NCBI RefSeq assembly: GCF_001152565.1 | Contig: NZ_CQAZ01000025.1 | Location: 37,696 to 72,766, forward strand | Direction: 5' to 3' | DNA: 35,071 nucleotides | Source: Yersinia pekkanenii | Lineage (GTDB): Bacteria > Pseudomonadota > Gammaproteobacteria > Enterobacterales > Enterobacteriaceae | Part shown: piece after piece, positions 1 through 8,457 of the stretch | Position numbering within the stretch: position 1 is the stretch's first letter | How the letters are laid out: each line of letters opens with the position of its first letter | Translations under genes and position numbers: made by a program | Notes under the pieces: generated by a model | What the model saw: only the letters and a program-made list of their open reading frames with translations | Told to the model about the DNA's origin: nothing | Database searches by the model: none

Positions 1-43
1 CCGGCCATTTTTGTTTCTTACTTTTGCTTAGCGCCGTGAGGAG

Positions 44-2512
44 TTAGTTCTCTTCTTTATTTTCTGCCTCGGGGGCTGGCAGTTGATTGCTGGTTTCGGC
101 TGGCATACTGACACTTTCAATGGTCAGCTTCACTTCCGGTGTCATCAACGTGCTCAGCATATTGTAAACTTCCAGCGTATAATCCTGAACGGCATCACCG
201 CTGTCGCTGATATAACCCTCTTCACGCAAAGTCCCTACCAGGGTTGAGAATACCGCTTTATCAAAGAATTCCGGTGCGTTAATCCCGTGCAGAACGGATA
301 ACCGCTGTGCCATGATACGGCTCTCTTTCTCCAGCGCCCCACGATTGATACTTGGGTTAGCACTCAGCAATGACAGGGTAATGGCATAGCGTTGCAGGGT
401 TTCTCGCACCCCGGCGGCCAGCAATTGTAGCGGGCGAATACGGGCCGGATTCAGCACCAATTCGTTCCCTTTGTCGCAAATCAATTGCTGGCGAGCCAGT
501 TCATCAATCAGCGTATCCAGGGTCTGTGGCAATTGCTCTTTGCTGTAATGCAGGAATAATTCAGCCTTCAGCATGGGGTAGATCATGCTGATTTGCCGTA
601 ACAACTCGGCACGGGTAATACGCCGTTGGTACATGACCATACTGGCAATCAGCGATGGCAGGATCAGCAAATGTTGGATGTTATTACGATAGTAAGTCAT
701 CAGCACGGCTTGTTCCCGTGGCAGGATGATAATGTCACCGATATTATCTTTCTCCACCTCAAACTTATTCATATTCAAGGCGTGATTAAGTAACTCTTCC
801 GGCGTTTTATCCGGCACGGTGACATCTTTCGCGTAAGGCACATTGCGCATCAGTTGCAGATAGCAATCGAGCTGCTCAAGCAACTGCTCACGCGTCAGTG
901 AACGCTGACGTGAGGCCAACAATGCGGTAGAACACAGGTTCATGGCATTCGCTGCCGCCGCATTGTTGATTCTGACCATAATTTGACCCGCTAAATCGTT
1001 CACTGCCGGTGTTAGCCAGCTTGGACGCTGTGCTTCAATTGGATCGATAGCATCACGCCATTGCGGCACATTGGTGTTCAGATAGGTGGTCAGTGGGATT
1101 GGTTCACCAAAGTTGACATAGCCCTGGCCGAGGTTACGCAGCTTGCGTAGGCCCCGCAGCATCTGCCACAGGCTTTCTTTCTCTTTGGTGGCACCGCGCA
1201 ACTCTTTGGCGTAAGTACCCACTTCCATCACATGCTCGTAGCCGATGTAAATTGGCACCAAAGTGATTGGACGCGTACCACCACGCAGCATGGCCTGAAT
1301 TGTCATCGACAGCGTGCCGGTTTTAGGCTCCAGCAGGCGACCTGTACGCGAACGCCCGCCTTCAACAAAGTATTCAACCGAATAGCCACGGGTGAATAAT
1401 TCGCCCAGATATTCGCGGAAAACCGTTGAATAGAGCTTATTGCCTTTAAAGGTACGGCGAATAAAGAACGCGCCCAGACGGCGGAAAATCGGCCCAGCAG
1501 GCCAGAAATTCAGGTTAATACCAGCGGCAATATGTGGCGGTACCAGCCCTTGGTGATAAAGCACGTAGGAGAGTAGTAGATAATCCATATGGCTGCGATG
1601 GCAAGGTACATAGACGATTTCATGGCCGTCTTGCGCCAACTGCCGCACTCGTTCGGCATTATGGACATTAATACCCTGATACAAACGGTTCCACGTCCAG
1701 CTCAATACCCTGTCAGACAGACGCACTGCTTCATAAGAGAAGTCGGCAGCTATCTCTTCCATCAGCGTAATGGCATTTTGCTGGGCTTTCTCATGAGAGA
1801 TTTTTTTGGTCCGCGCTTCATCAGCGACGGCTTTTTCAATCGCCTTAGAGGCCAATAGCTTTTTGAATAGCTCCTGACGGGCCGGCAGACTTGGGCCAAC
1901 CGCCGCCAAACGTTGACGAGAGAAGTGCATCCTTGCTACGCGTGCCAATTTGTGGGCGATGGTTTTATCGGTACCGTGCTCACTGGCCATTCGGCGCAGT
2001 GATACGGTGGTCGAGAAACGGACAAAGCTATCGCGGCCCAGCCACAATACAGCAAAGAATTTCTGGACACCGTTAAGCACTCGCAGATGAGGTGTGCCAT
2101 GGCCTTCACGCCCCGGAGAACGACCAAACATCACGGAAACCGGTAGCATCTGAATATCCAGTTCAGGATTATTGCGATGCAGATCCAGATAATCGTGGAA
2201 CAGCTTTACCGATTCCTGTTTAGGTGCGTAATAGCGAAAGACCCTTGGGCCGTTATCGATAAATACGTGACTGGGAAGTAGCACGCCATCGATTTCCAAT
2301 GGAATCAATGGGTCGGGCAAGTCCAATGCTTGACACTGTGCTCGTAAAGTCAGCAAATCAGCCTTAGAATTGTAAGGTAATACGTACAGAATAGGACGAG
2401 ACGGGTCTAACCCTAACTCAGTCACAGGATCTGCCGGAATAACCTTGCTTTTTACCAACAGTTTAAGTGGTAAATTCAGTAACTTATAATATATTTTACG
2501 CCAACCTGACAT
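44..2512 (-). CDS. plsB: Glycerol-3-phosphate 1-O-acyltransferase PlsB
   Basis: Inner-membrane enzyme that puts the first fatty acyl chain on sn-glycerol 3-phosphate, using acyl-ACP or acyl-CoA, to start phospholipid synthesis. All four acyltransferase blocks are visible: HRSHMD at about residues 305-310, [16 protein letters not shown], and [11 protein letters not shown]. The protein follows E. coli PlsB along its length, with a longer, Pro/Glu-rich C-terminal tail ending in EENKEEN-like sequence. The frame stays open to 2590 (848 codons). I choose the ATG at 2512 because the protein then begins [10 protein letters not shown] like E. coli PlsB, giving 822 residues and placing the catalytic His where the family has it. 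It is divergent from dgkA, as in E. coli. Function is nearly certain; only the start is open. Confidence 0.97.
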   Translation of the reverse strand: MSGWRKIYYKLLNLPLKLLVKSKVIPADPVTELGLDPSRPILYVLPYNSKADLLTLRAQCQALDLPDPLIPLEIDGVLLPSHVFIDNGPRVFRYYAPKQESVKLFHDYLDLHRNNPELDIQMLPVSVMFGRSPGREGHGTPHLRVLNGVQKFFAVLWLGRDSFVRFSTTVSLRRMASEHGTDKTIAHKLARVARMHFSRQRLAAVGPSLPARQELFKKLLASKAIEKAVADEARTKKISHEKAQQNAITLMEEIAADFSYEAVRLSDRVLSWTWNRLYQGINVHNAERVRQLAQDGHEIVYVPCHRSHMDYLLLSYVLYHQGLVPPHIAAGINLNFWPAGPIFRRLGAFFIRRTFKGNKLYSTVFREYLGELFTRGYSVEYFVEGGRSRTGRLLEPKTGTLSMTIQAMLRGGTRPITLVPIYIGYEHVMEVGTYAKELRGATKEKESLWQMLRGLRKLRNLGQGYVNFGEPIPLTTYLNTNVPQWRDAIDPIEAQRPSWLTPAVNDLAGQIMVRINNAAAANAMNLCSTALLASRQRSLTREQLLEQLDCYLQLMRNVPYAKDVTVPDKTPEELLNHALNMNKFEVEKDNIGDIIILPREQAVLMTYYRNNIQHLLILPSLIASMVMYQRRITRAELLRQISMIYPMLKAELFLHYSKEQLPQTLDTLIDELARQQLICDKGNELVLNPARIRPLQLLAAGVRETLQRYAITLSLLSANPSINRGALEKESRIMAQRLSVLHGINAPEFFDKAVFSTLVGTLREEGYISDSGDAVQDYTLEVYNMLSTLMTPEVKLTIESVSMPAETSNQLPAPEAENKEEN

Positions 2513-2638
2513 AACTACATGAAGCCTCTTGTTAGCAATTCGTCGCAAGGATACCAGAAACTGGTTTTGAGATCTGTGGTGATGAGACAACAGAAAGCGG
2601 CAAAAATCATCATTAACTTAAGATAAAGGCAATAAAAC

Positions 2639-3007
2639 ATGGCGAATCAATTAACGGGACTCAGTCGAATCTATAAAGCGGCGGGTTACTCGGTGAAAGG
2701 CCTAACCGCAGCCTGGAAGAATGAAGCCGCTTTTCGTCAGGAAGCCGTGGCCGCCATCATCGCTATTATACTGGCCTTCTGGCTGGATATAGATGCGATA
2801 GCACGCATTTTATTGATTGGCAGTGTCGCTTTAGTGATCATTATAGAAGTTATTAACAGTGCTATTGAAGCGGTGGTCGACCGTATCGGCAGTGAGTGCC
2901 ATGAGCTTTCAGGCCGTGCTAAAGATATGGGGTCCGCCGCTGTGTTCTTGGCGATTGGATTAGCACTATTTGTATGGATAATGGTGCTTTGGCAGCATGT
3001 CGGTTAA
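2639..3007 (+). CDS. dgkA: Diacylglycerol kinase DgkA
   Basis: Small integral-membrane kinase that phosphorylates diacylglycerol (released during periplasmic glucan and lipid A modification) to phosphatidate, returning it to phospholipid synthesis. The 122 residues equal the E. coli length. The conserved core EVINSAIEAVVDRIGSE (residues about 70-86) carries the catalytic Glu and the metal/ATP-binding Asn and Glu of the family. HELSGRAKDMGSAAV follows, and three hydrophobic membrane spans are evident. A short AT-rich region separates it from divergent plsB, and lexA lies 127 bp downstream in the same direction but has its own SOS-controlled promoter. Nothing is unusual in the sequence. Confidence 0.97.
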   Translation: MANQLTGLSRIYKAAGYSVKGLTAAWKNEAAFRQEAVAAIIAIILAFWLDIDAIARILLIGSVALVIIIEVINSAIEAVVDRIGSECHELSGRAKDMGSAAVFLAIGLALFVWIMVLWQHVG

Positions 3008-3089
3008 TAAAGGTGCGCACAACGTTGTTGATATTAACAGTGATTAATCCCTGTTTTTGTTCACTCTTTGGTTCCCAATACCCACTTAC

Positions 3090-3126
3090 CTGTATATACT
3101 CACAGCAAGACTGTATAAACAAACAG
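3090..3126 (+). promoter_or_regulatory. Two tandem LexA (SOS) boxes upstream of lexA
   Basis: CTGTATATACTCACAG (3090-3105) and CTGTATAAACAAACAG (3111-3126) both fit the CTG-N10-CAG pattern of the LexA operator. They are 21 bp apart and end 8 bp before the lexA start. Two boxes in this place is the known arrangement of the autoregulated E. coli lexA promoter. Confidence 0.95.
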
Positions 3127-3134
3127 GGGGCGGA

Positions 3135-3743
3135 ATGAAAGCACTTACTACCAGACAGCAAGAGGTTTATGACCTGGTTCGCGATCACCTGGCGCAAACC
3201 GGCATGCCACCGACCCGTGCCGAAATTGCGCAGCGTCTGGGGTTTCGCTCTCCTAACGCTGCTGAAGAGCATTTAAAAGCACTGGCTCGTAAAGGTGTTA
3301 TCGAGATTGTCTCCGGCGCTTCCCGCGGCATTCGTTTGCTGATGGAAGAAGAAGATGGCCTACCACTAATTGGTCGGGTTGCCGCAGGCGAACCCCTACT
3401 GGCACAGCAACATATCGAAGGGCATTACAAAGTAGACCCATCGATGTTTAAACCGAGTGCAGATTTTCTGCTGCGGGTTAACGGAATGTCGATGAGAGAT
3501 ATCGGTATTCTGGATGGCGACCTATTAGCGGTGCACAAAACGCAGGATGTGCGTAACGGGCAAGTCGTTGTCGCGCGCATTGATGATGAAGTGACGGTAA
3601 AACGTTTGAAAAAACAAGGTAATATCGTACAACTTCTGCCAGAAAATAGTGAGTTCCAGCCGATTGTTGTCGATTTGCGTGAGCAAAGCTTCACTATTGA
3701 AGGGTTGGCCGTAGGCGTCATCCGCAATGGCGACTGGATCTGA
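3135..3743 (+). CDS. lexA: LexA repressor, SOS response regulator
   Basis: Represses SOS genes by binding CTG-N10-CAG operators and cleaves itself when RecA filaments form. The N-terminal winged helix (residues 1-70; [23 protein letters not shown] is the recognition region) and the C-terminal protease domain are intact. The cleavage site is Ala84-Gly85 in RVAAGEP, the nucleophile is Ser119 in NGMSM, and the general base is Lys156 in VTVKRL. Numbering matches the 202-residue E. coli protein exactly, which is why I start at 3135 and not at the upstream in-frame ATG at 3057, which lies before the SOS boxes. In E. coli the next gene is dinF; here yjbJ follows with no trace of dinF. Confidence 0.98.
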   Translation: MKALTTRQQEVYDLVRDHLAQTGMPPTRAEIAQRLGFRSPNAAEEHLKALARKGVIEIVSGASRGIRLLMEEEDGLPLIGRVAAGEPLLAQQHIEGHYKVDPSMFKPSADFLLRVNGMSMRDIGILDGDLLAVHKTQDVRNGQVVVARIDDEVTVKRLKKQGNIVQLLPENSEFQPIVVDLREQSFTIEGLAVGVIRNGDWI

Positions 3744-3758
3744 TTTTAAGCTTTCCTA

Positions 3759-3783
3759 TATACCCTTCAGTCTGAAGGGTATA
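3759..3783 (+). terminator. Hairpin after lexA
   Basis: TATACCCTTCAG and CTGAAGGGTATA form a near-perfect palindrome 16 bp past the lexA stop. The T-run after it is poor, so it may be a mRNA-end hairpin or the remnant of an intergenic repeat whose ends carry the same TATACCC motif. Confidence 0.55.
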
Positions 3784-4099
3784 TTGTCAATTTAACCTCC
3801 CGCCTATGTCATCACATTTAAATTAAGAGCATTCCGACAATAATTTATTACCTGCTGTTTTAACTGAGTAATATCAGTAATTATTTCTATTTATAACCGA
3901 AAGCTCAGCGATTAATATCACCCTGACTTCAATTGTTAGTATCCTCTGCTATAATTATAACTACGGTAAACGAAACAACGAAAATTAATTTAAATTATGA
4001 CTGTGATTGGCTAATTTAGATAAAGTTGTTTTTATCAATAGAGAGTGTTTATCGTATTTAATTAAATAAACTGACTAATCCTAAGGTAACGGAGATATT
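3784..4099 (+). promoter_or_regulatory. lexA-yjbJ intergenic region with yjbJ promoter
   Basis: AT-rich, with no ORF and no dinF remnant. TATAAT at 3950-3955 is the best -10 candidate for yjbJ; no good -35 sits 16-18 bp before it, as is common for sigma-S promoters (E. coli yjbJ is a stationary-phase gene). The leader would be about 140 nt. AGGTAACGGAG at 4083-4093 is the ribosome-binding region. Confidence 0.4.
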
Positions 4100-4309
4100 A
4101 TGAATAAAGATCAAGCCGACGGCAACTGGAAGCAGTTTAAAGGTAAAGTGAAAGAGAAGTGGGGCAAGCTGACTGACGATGACCTGACGGTCATTGAAGG
4201 TAAGCGTGACCAACTGGTAGGTAAAATCCAGGAGAAATACGGCTATCAGAAAGAGCAGGCCGAGAAAGAAGTTAAAGCTTGGGAAGACCACAGTAAGTAT
4301 CGCTGGTAG
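4100..4309 (+). CDS. yjbJ: CsbD-family stress protein YjbJ
   Basis: Small, highly charged cytoplasmic protein of the CsbD family, abundant in stationary phase and stress; its molecular role is not established. The 69 residues equal E. coli YjbJ in length and nearly in sequence (MNKDQADGNWKQFKGKVKEK at the start, KYRW at the end). The GNWKQFKGKVKEKWGKL repeat-like helix is the family hallmark. The gene stands alone between lexA and convergent zur, with its own AT-rich upstream region. Confidence 0.95.
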   Translation: MNKDQADGNWKQFKGKVKEKWGKLTDDDLTVIEGKRDQLVGKIQEKYGYQKEQAEKEVKAWEDHSKYRW

Positions 4310-4644
4310 CCGAGTTAAATAGACTTAAACTGATATTGGTATAAATTAATTGGCTCCTTTTTTAATGAATGCTTTTAAGTAATATTTTCTTGCTGGTTTT
4401 ATGTTTATTCAAATAACAGCGAAGGTGGTCATTATACTTTAATTTAAGTCATTCTATTCATCTCCAATTTATATCGCCATAGACACAAGGAAGTGTCCGT
4501 CATAAAATTGACTATTTGAAATTTATTTATATACCCGTATTTATGCCTATGGCATTAAGCTAATATAGGTGTCTGGTTTTTATTATTCAAATATATCTAA
4601 TACTGCCGCTTTCCAGCGACAGTCTGATTTTTATCGTCAAGGAT
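4310..4644. other. Gene-free region between convergent yjbJ and zur
   Basis: 335 bp, strongly AT-rich, no credible ORF. A weak CGCT/AGCG hairpin at about 4607-4618 followed (plus strand) by TGATTTTTAT could end yjbJ transcription. A short palindrome TTATGCCTATGGCATTAA occurs near 4541. Nothing else is recognised. Confidence 0.4.
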
Positions 4645-5154
4645 CTATTTCTTTTTGGTCACAATAGAGTGGTCATGGTTACAATGGTCATGGCTTTCAC
4701 AGGCTTCAACTTCCCCGCATCCAGCACATAAACCATGAGCTTCAACTACGCTATGACGCAATACAAAACCAGATTGTTCTGCTAGCTGTGCCAGTGCTTC
4801 TTCGATACCGACGGTGGTCCGTTCAGTCACAATCTTGCAGCGATCACAGATAAATAACGCAGAAGTATGGGCTGGTTCTTCAAAATGATGGCACAACACA
4901 TAGCTATTGGCAGACTCTACACGGTGAATAAACCCTTGTTCCAGCAGAAAATCTAATGCGCGATAAACGGTTGGCGGCTTAGCTTGTGGCTCAGAAACCC
5001 GCAACAGATCCAACAAGTCGTAAGCACTGATTGCACCAGGTTGTTGTGCCATCAAACGTAAAACTTCAAGACGTTGCGGTGTCAGCCGGACATTCCGTTG
5101 TTGGCACAGACCTTCAGCTTGAGCCAGTAGCTTTGCCTCATTGATAGAGTTCAT
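4645..5154 (-). CDS. zur: Zinc uptake regulator Zur
   Basis: Fur-family repressor that shuts off zinc import genes when zinc is sufficient. With the ATG at 5154 the protein is 169 residues and aligns with E. coli Zur from residue 1. The structural zinc cysteines (103, 106, 143, 146) and the regulatory-site ligands (His77, Cys88, His96, Glu111) all fall at the same numbers as in E. coli. The N-terminal winged helix contains RLTPQRLEVLRLM and KPPTVYRALDFLL. A His-rich tail (SHDHCNHDH) precedes a KKK end. In-frame ATGs at 5157 and 5163 are possible alternative starts; the GCGGG upstream fits 5157 or 5154 better than 5163. The gene is transcribed convergently with yjbJ and divergently from dusA. 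Confidence 0.96.
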   Translation of the reverse strand: MNSINEAKLLAQAEGLCQQRNVRLTPQRLEVLRLMAQQPGAISAYDLLDLLRVSEPQAKPPTVYRALDFLLEQGFIHRVESANSYVLCHHFEEPAHTSALFICDRCKIVTERTTVGIEEALAQLAEQSGFVLRHSVVEAHGLCAGCGEVEACESHDHCNHDHSIVTKKK

Positions 5155-5332
5155 CATATACATCCCGCAGCATTCAAATTGCACTGATTTTACCATATTT
5201 ACTGCTAATCGCCGAGAGGCGAAAAGCTGAGGGGAAGCCAAGTGTCACAATTTTGGCAAGTCACCGCATTCGATGACCGCATTATTGGTTTTATGCTTCC
5301 ACTATCACACGAGCAGTCACAGCAAGGTTCTA

Positions 5333-5341
5333 TGGTATAAT
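5333..5341 (+). promoter_or_regulatory. Extended -10 promoter element upstream of dusA
   Basis: TGGTATAAT is an extended -10 motif (TGn before a consensus TATAAT), about 87 bp before the dusA start. The -35 region is poor. It is the strongest promoter-like signal in the zur-dusA gap. Confidence 0.5.
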
Positions 5342-5427
5342 CGCCAGTTCCATCCCTTTGTATCGTTCACTCAGTGAGCAATATTAATGGGTAATTGATG
5401 CAATAATAACCGATGAAATCACAGTAA

Positions 5428-6444
5428 ATGCACGAAGCCCAGACTTTTTCCAGTACGCCGGCAGTTAAGCCGCACTACCCCCTGCAACGTTTCTCCGTCG
5501 CACCGATGCTCGACTGGACGGATCGCCATTGCCGTTACTTTCATCGTTTGCTAACCAAACAAACCTTGTTGTATACCGAAATGGTCACCACCGGTGCCAT
5601 TATCCACGGCAAAGGGGACTATCTGGCTTATAGCGAGCAGGACCACCCGGTTGCGCTACAACTTGGTGGCAGTGACCCACAGGCATTAGCGCATTGTGCC
5701 AAGCTGGCCGAGCTGCGGGGATACAATGAAATAAACCTAAATGTCGGCTGCCCTTCTGATCGGGTGCAAAATGGTCGTTTTGGTGCCTGTTTGATGGCGG
5801 AAGCCAGTTTGGTCGCAGATTGTATTAAAGCCATGCGCGATGTGGTTTCTATTCCAGTGACGGTTAAAACCCGCATCGGGATTGACCAACTGGATAGCTA
5901 TGAGTTCTTGTGTGAATTTGTGCAAACCGTCGCGGAACGTGGTGCATGTGATATTTTCACTATTCATGCCCGCAAAGCCTGGCTTTCAGGGCTTAGCCCG
6001 AAAGAAAATCGCGAAGTCCCCCCACTGGACTACGAGCGGGTTTATCAGCTCAAACGCGATTTTCCGGCACTGACGATTGCCATTAACGGTGGCGTAAAAA
6101 CTCTCGCTGAAGCCAAAGAGCATCTCAAGTATCTTGATGGGGTAATGATGGGGCGTGAAGCCTATCAAAACCCAAGTATTCTGACGCAAGTGGATCGCGA
6201 ACTGTTTGACCCTAATGCGGCTGTTATTGATAGCGTTAAAGCTATCCAAGCGCTTTATCCTTATATTGAGCAGGAACTGTCACGCGGTGCCTATCTGGGC
6301 CATATCACCCGGCATATTCTTGGTATTTTCCAGGGGATCCCAGGCGCGCGTCAATGGCGTCGCTATCTCAGTGAAAATGCACATAAGCCCGGTGCCGATG
6401 TCTCGGTAGTGGAGCAGGCGCTGGCATTGGTGACCCGCTCGTAA
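5428..6444 (+). CDS. dusA: tRNA-dihydrouridine(20/20a) synthase DusA
   Basis: FMN-dependent enzyme that reduces uridines 20 and 20a in the tRNA D-loop using NADPH. A TIM-barrel core begins with the FMN-binding [13 protein letters not shown] motif. The catalytic cysteine is Cys108 in [12 protein letters not shown], and [27 protein letters not shown] and [12 protein letters not shown] are classic DusA segments. The 338 residues are about the usual length. The first 20 residues are variable in the family, so the start is slightly uncertain. It sits alone ahead of pspG, separated by a terminator-like hairpin. Confidence 0.97.
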   Translation: MHEAQTFSSTPAVKPHYPLQRFSVAPMLDWTDRHCRYFHRLLTKQTLLYTEMVTTGAIIHGKGDYLAYSEQDHPVALQLGGSDPQALAHCAKLAELRGYNEINLNVGCPSDRVQNGRFGACLMAEASLVADCIKAMRDVVSIPVTVKTRIGIDQLDSYEFLCEFVQTVAERGACDIFTIHARKAWLSGLSPKENREVPPLDYERVYQLKRDFPALTIAINGGVKTLAEAKEHLKYLDGVMMGREAYQNPSILTQVDRELFDPNAAVIDSVKAIQALYPYIEQELSRGAYLGHITRHILGIFQGIPGARQWRRYLSENAHKPGADVSVVEQALALVTRS

Positions 6445-6459
6445 ATTAGCTAAAAGTTA

Positions 6460-6470
6460 GTCAAATTGAC
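6460..6470. promoter_or_regulatory. Candidate PspF enhancer palindrome upstream of pspG
   Basis: GTCAAATTGAC is an odd-centred perfect palindrome about 77 bp upstream of the sigma-54 -24 element, a suitable distance for an enhancer-binding protein. PspF is the known activator of pspG in E. coli; assigning this palindrome to it is inference. Confidence 0.35.
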
Positions 6471-6504
6471 CTCTCCTGTCAGGGGGTTTGGCAGGGGAGT
6501 TTAT
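6470..6504 (+). terminator. Hairpin after dusA
   Basis: CTCTCCTGTC pairs with GGCAGGGGAG (with G-U pairs) around a GGGGTTT-containing loop and is followed by TTTATATAAAT. It lies 25-60 bp past dusA and probably ends its transcript. Confidence 0.5.
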
Positions 6505-6544
6505 ATAAATAGAGTTAATTCAAGCTGTTACTTTCACCACAACA

Positions 6545-6561
6545 TTGGCATGTTTCTTGTA
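6545..6561 (+). promoter_or_regulatory. Sigma-54 promoter of pspG
   Basis: TTGGCATGTTTCTTGT matches the sigma-54 consensus TGGCAC-N5-TTGC: GG at 6547-6548 and GT at 6559-6560, with 10 bp between. The expected transcription start is near 6571, about 58 nt before the gene. pspG is a known sigma-54/PspF-dependent phage-shock gene. Confidence 0.85.
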
Positions 6562-6628
6562 ATACTGTTTGGACAGTTTCAGTTTTTGCTGCCGTATTGG
6601 GCGACGCATAATTATTAAGGAGCCAGCC

Positions 6629-6847
6629 ATGTTCGAAATCCTCTTTGTTATTGGCTTTTTTATCATGCTGATGGTAACCGGTATCTCTTTGTTGGGCATA
6701 TTTGCCGCTTTGCTGGTCGCAGCGGCTTTTATGATGGTTGGCGGGTTGTTTGTCATGATGATTAAGCTGCTGCCATGGCTGATTTTAGCCGTTGCTGTCG
6801 TCTGGATCTGGCGTGCAATGCAGAAACCGGCAGTACGTCGTTACTGA
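6629..6847 (+). CDS. pspG: Phage shock protein G, membrane protein PspG
   Basis: Small inner-membrane effector of the phage-shock response to membrane stress. The 72 residues begin MFEILFVIGFFIMLMVTG, like E. coli PspG (YjbO), and contain two hydrophobic segments: residues about 2-28, and about 30-60 including LLPWLILAVAVVWIW. I reject the upstream in-frame ATG at 6569 because it lies at the predicted transcription start, while AAGGAG at 6618-6623 sits correctly for 6629. The protein is about 8 residues shorter at the C-terminus than the E. coli one. It is a monocistronic gene controlled by the sigma-54 promoter just upstream. Confidence 0.93.
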   Translation: MFEILFVIGFFIMLMVTGISLLGIFAALLVAAAFMMVGGLFVMMIKLLPWLILAVAVVWIWRAMQKPAVRRY

Positions 6848-7086
6848 TTATTTTGCTGTCTTGCGGCAACGATCACAGCCTGAAAGTTTAGTGGTGTTAA
6901 TTGTAGATAAAACGTATTTTTTCTTGAACGTGCTTGCTAGGATGCTAAACGATACGATTTGGTATCACATTTTCATCCCTGTCAGAGGTAAATAGCCGTA
7001 TAAACGGCACGGTCGTTTAAGTGATCATGATTCTGACAGAATACTCTGCTACACCCCTACATAGGCATCAAAGAAAGCGTTATGAC
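6848..7086. other. Long untranslated stretch between pspG and its terminator
   Basis: No ORF with coding character. The only strong terminator lies about 240 bp past the pspG stop, so either pspG has an unusually long 3' untranslated region or a small RNA is encoded here. TTGAAC near 6923 could be a -35, but no convincing -10 follows. I see no known RNA family. Confidence 0.3.
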
Positions 7087-7120
7087 AAAGGGCTACTTAA
7101 TCGTAGCCCTTTGTTTTTTT
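7087..7120 (+). terminator. Strong rho-independent terminator
   Basis: AAAGGGCTAC and GTAGCCCTTT pair perfectly around a TTAATC loop and are followed by GTTTTTTT. Oriented for plus-strand transcription coming from pspG; qorA converges on it from the other side. Confidence 0.9.
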
Positions 7121-7147
7121 AATTCTATGATTAAAACAGCCCATCAC

Positions 7148-8131
7148 TTAAGGGATCAGTAAGCTGGACCCGGTTGTCTGGCGGCTTTCTAATATTTCAT
7201 GGGCGCGGCGGGCATCTCGCAGAGGGAATTGCTGCGCTTTAGCGACATCAACATTAATTGCTCCGCGGGTAATCAGTGAGAATAGCTCATGACTGGCGCT
7301 TTCCAGCTCTTGTCGGTTGGTGACATAAGTATTAAGGGAAGGTCGGGTAACATACAGACCGCCTTTTTGGTTCAGTATCGCCAGGTCTACCCCTGTTACC
7401 GGGCCAGAGGCATTGCCGAAGCTAACCAGCAGACCTCTGGGTTTAAGGCTATTAAGCGAGTCCAGCCAGGTACTTTTTCCGACAGAGTCATACACTACGC
7501 TAACTTTCTCGCCATGGGTCAGTTCGGCAACCCGCTCGGCGATATTTTCGGTGCGATAGTTAATGGTGGCCCAGGCTCCGGCCGCTTTTGCCAATTCAGC
7601 TTTTTCATCGGAGCCGACACTGCCAATCAGTTTTGCGCCAAGTGCTTTAGCCCATTGGCAGGCAATCAATCCGACCCCCCCTGCCGCTGCGTGGAATAAG
7701 AACACTTCACCCGGCTTGACTTCATAGGTCTGGCGTAATAAATAATGAACAGTCAGCCCTTTAAGGAAAGACGCGGCCGCCTGTTCGAAAGAAATTTCTT
7801 GCGGGAGCAGAGCAATTTTTTCAGCCGCCACATTATGGACTTCGCTGTAAGCGCCGAGAGCTGACTGAGCATACACCACCCGGTCACCCACTTTTATGGT
7901 GTTAACCGATGAACCGACTTTGGTGACAATACCTGCGGCTTCAGTGCCCAAGCCACTGGGAAACTGTGGCGGTAGATAAAGCCCGCTGCGGATATAGGTG
8001 TCGATATAGTTAATACCGATAGCTTTATTTTCTACCTGAACTTCATGTGCTGCGGGGGCGGCAGGTGTGAAATCAAGGTACTGCAACACTTCCGGTCCAC
8101 CGGTGGTGGTAAATTGAATATGCTTTGCCAT
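7148..8131 (-). CDS. qorA: NADPH:quinone reductase, zeta-crystallin type
   Basis: Soluble oxidoreductase of the zinc-less medium-chain dehydrogenase family that reduces quinones with NADPH. The 327 residues equal the E. coli protein. The family fingerprint for the NADPH-binding Rossmann fold, HAAAGGVGLIACQWAKALGA, lies at about residues 145-165. GINYIDTYIRSGLY and SGLGTEAAGIV are typical catalytic-domain motifs, and no zinc-ligand set is present. The frame is open to 8188, but GAGGAGC lies just before the ATG at 8131, and the protein then starts MAKHIQFTTTGG as expected. Divergent from dnaB, with an ERIC element in between. Confidence 0.95.
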   Translation of the reverse strand: MAKHIQFTTTGGPEVLQYLDFTPAAPAAHEVQVENKAIGINYIDTYIRSGLYLPPQFPSGLGTEAAGIVTKVGSSVNTIKVGDRVVYAQSALGAYSEVHNVAAEKIALLPQEISFEQAAASFLKGLTVHYLLRQTYEVKPGEVFLFHAAAGGVGLIACQWAKALGAKLIGSVGSDEKAELAKAAGAWATINYRTENIAERVAELTHGEKVSVVYDSVGKSTWLDSLNSLKPRGLLVSFGNASGPVTGVDLAILNQKGGLYVTRPSLNTYVTNRQELESASHELFSLITRGAINVDVAKAQQFPLRDARRAHEILESRQTTGSSLLIP

Positions 8132-8285
8132 GTTAGCTCCTCGACGTAGATGTATTTTCACCCTACAGGGTTCCGCGCAAGGTGCCAAGGTCTGGTTAAT
8201 ACCGATAAGTGATAGGGAATTCCATTGCTATATAATGAATAATGACCCCTTCGGATATCATCGCGTATACTAGGCCGTTATATTT

Positions 8286-8412
8286 TATACCCTTCGTATT
8301 TGAAGCTGCAGGGGGGTTAGCTGCGCGCACTTACCCGAATCACTTACTCGAGTAAGCTCATCGGGGTTCGTTTGCTGGCTGCCTACCTGCAACTCCAATG
8401 ACTTTGGGTATA
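8286..8412. repeat. ERIC element (127 bp) between qorA and dnaB
   Basis: Starts TATACCC and ends GGGTATA; the centre ACTTACTCGAGTAAGCTCATCGGG corresponds to the ERIC core (the reverse of the AGCTTACATAAGTAAGTGA region used for ERIC typing). Length is exactly the canonical 127 bp. It lies 45 bp before dnaB, so it is probably inside or beside the dnaB promoter or leader. Confidence 0.9.
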
Positions 8413-8457
8413 TATTTGTCATTTCTCTATTCGCAACCAAGGTAAAGAACACTCTTC

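Noticed and set aside
2919..3272. 117-codon minus-strand frame over the lexA promoter
   Set aside because: Crosses the SOS boxes and overlaps dgkA and lexA; antisense shadow.
6792..6995. 67-codon frame after pspG
   Set aside because: Starts inside pspG in another frame, no ribosome-binding site.
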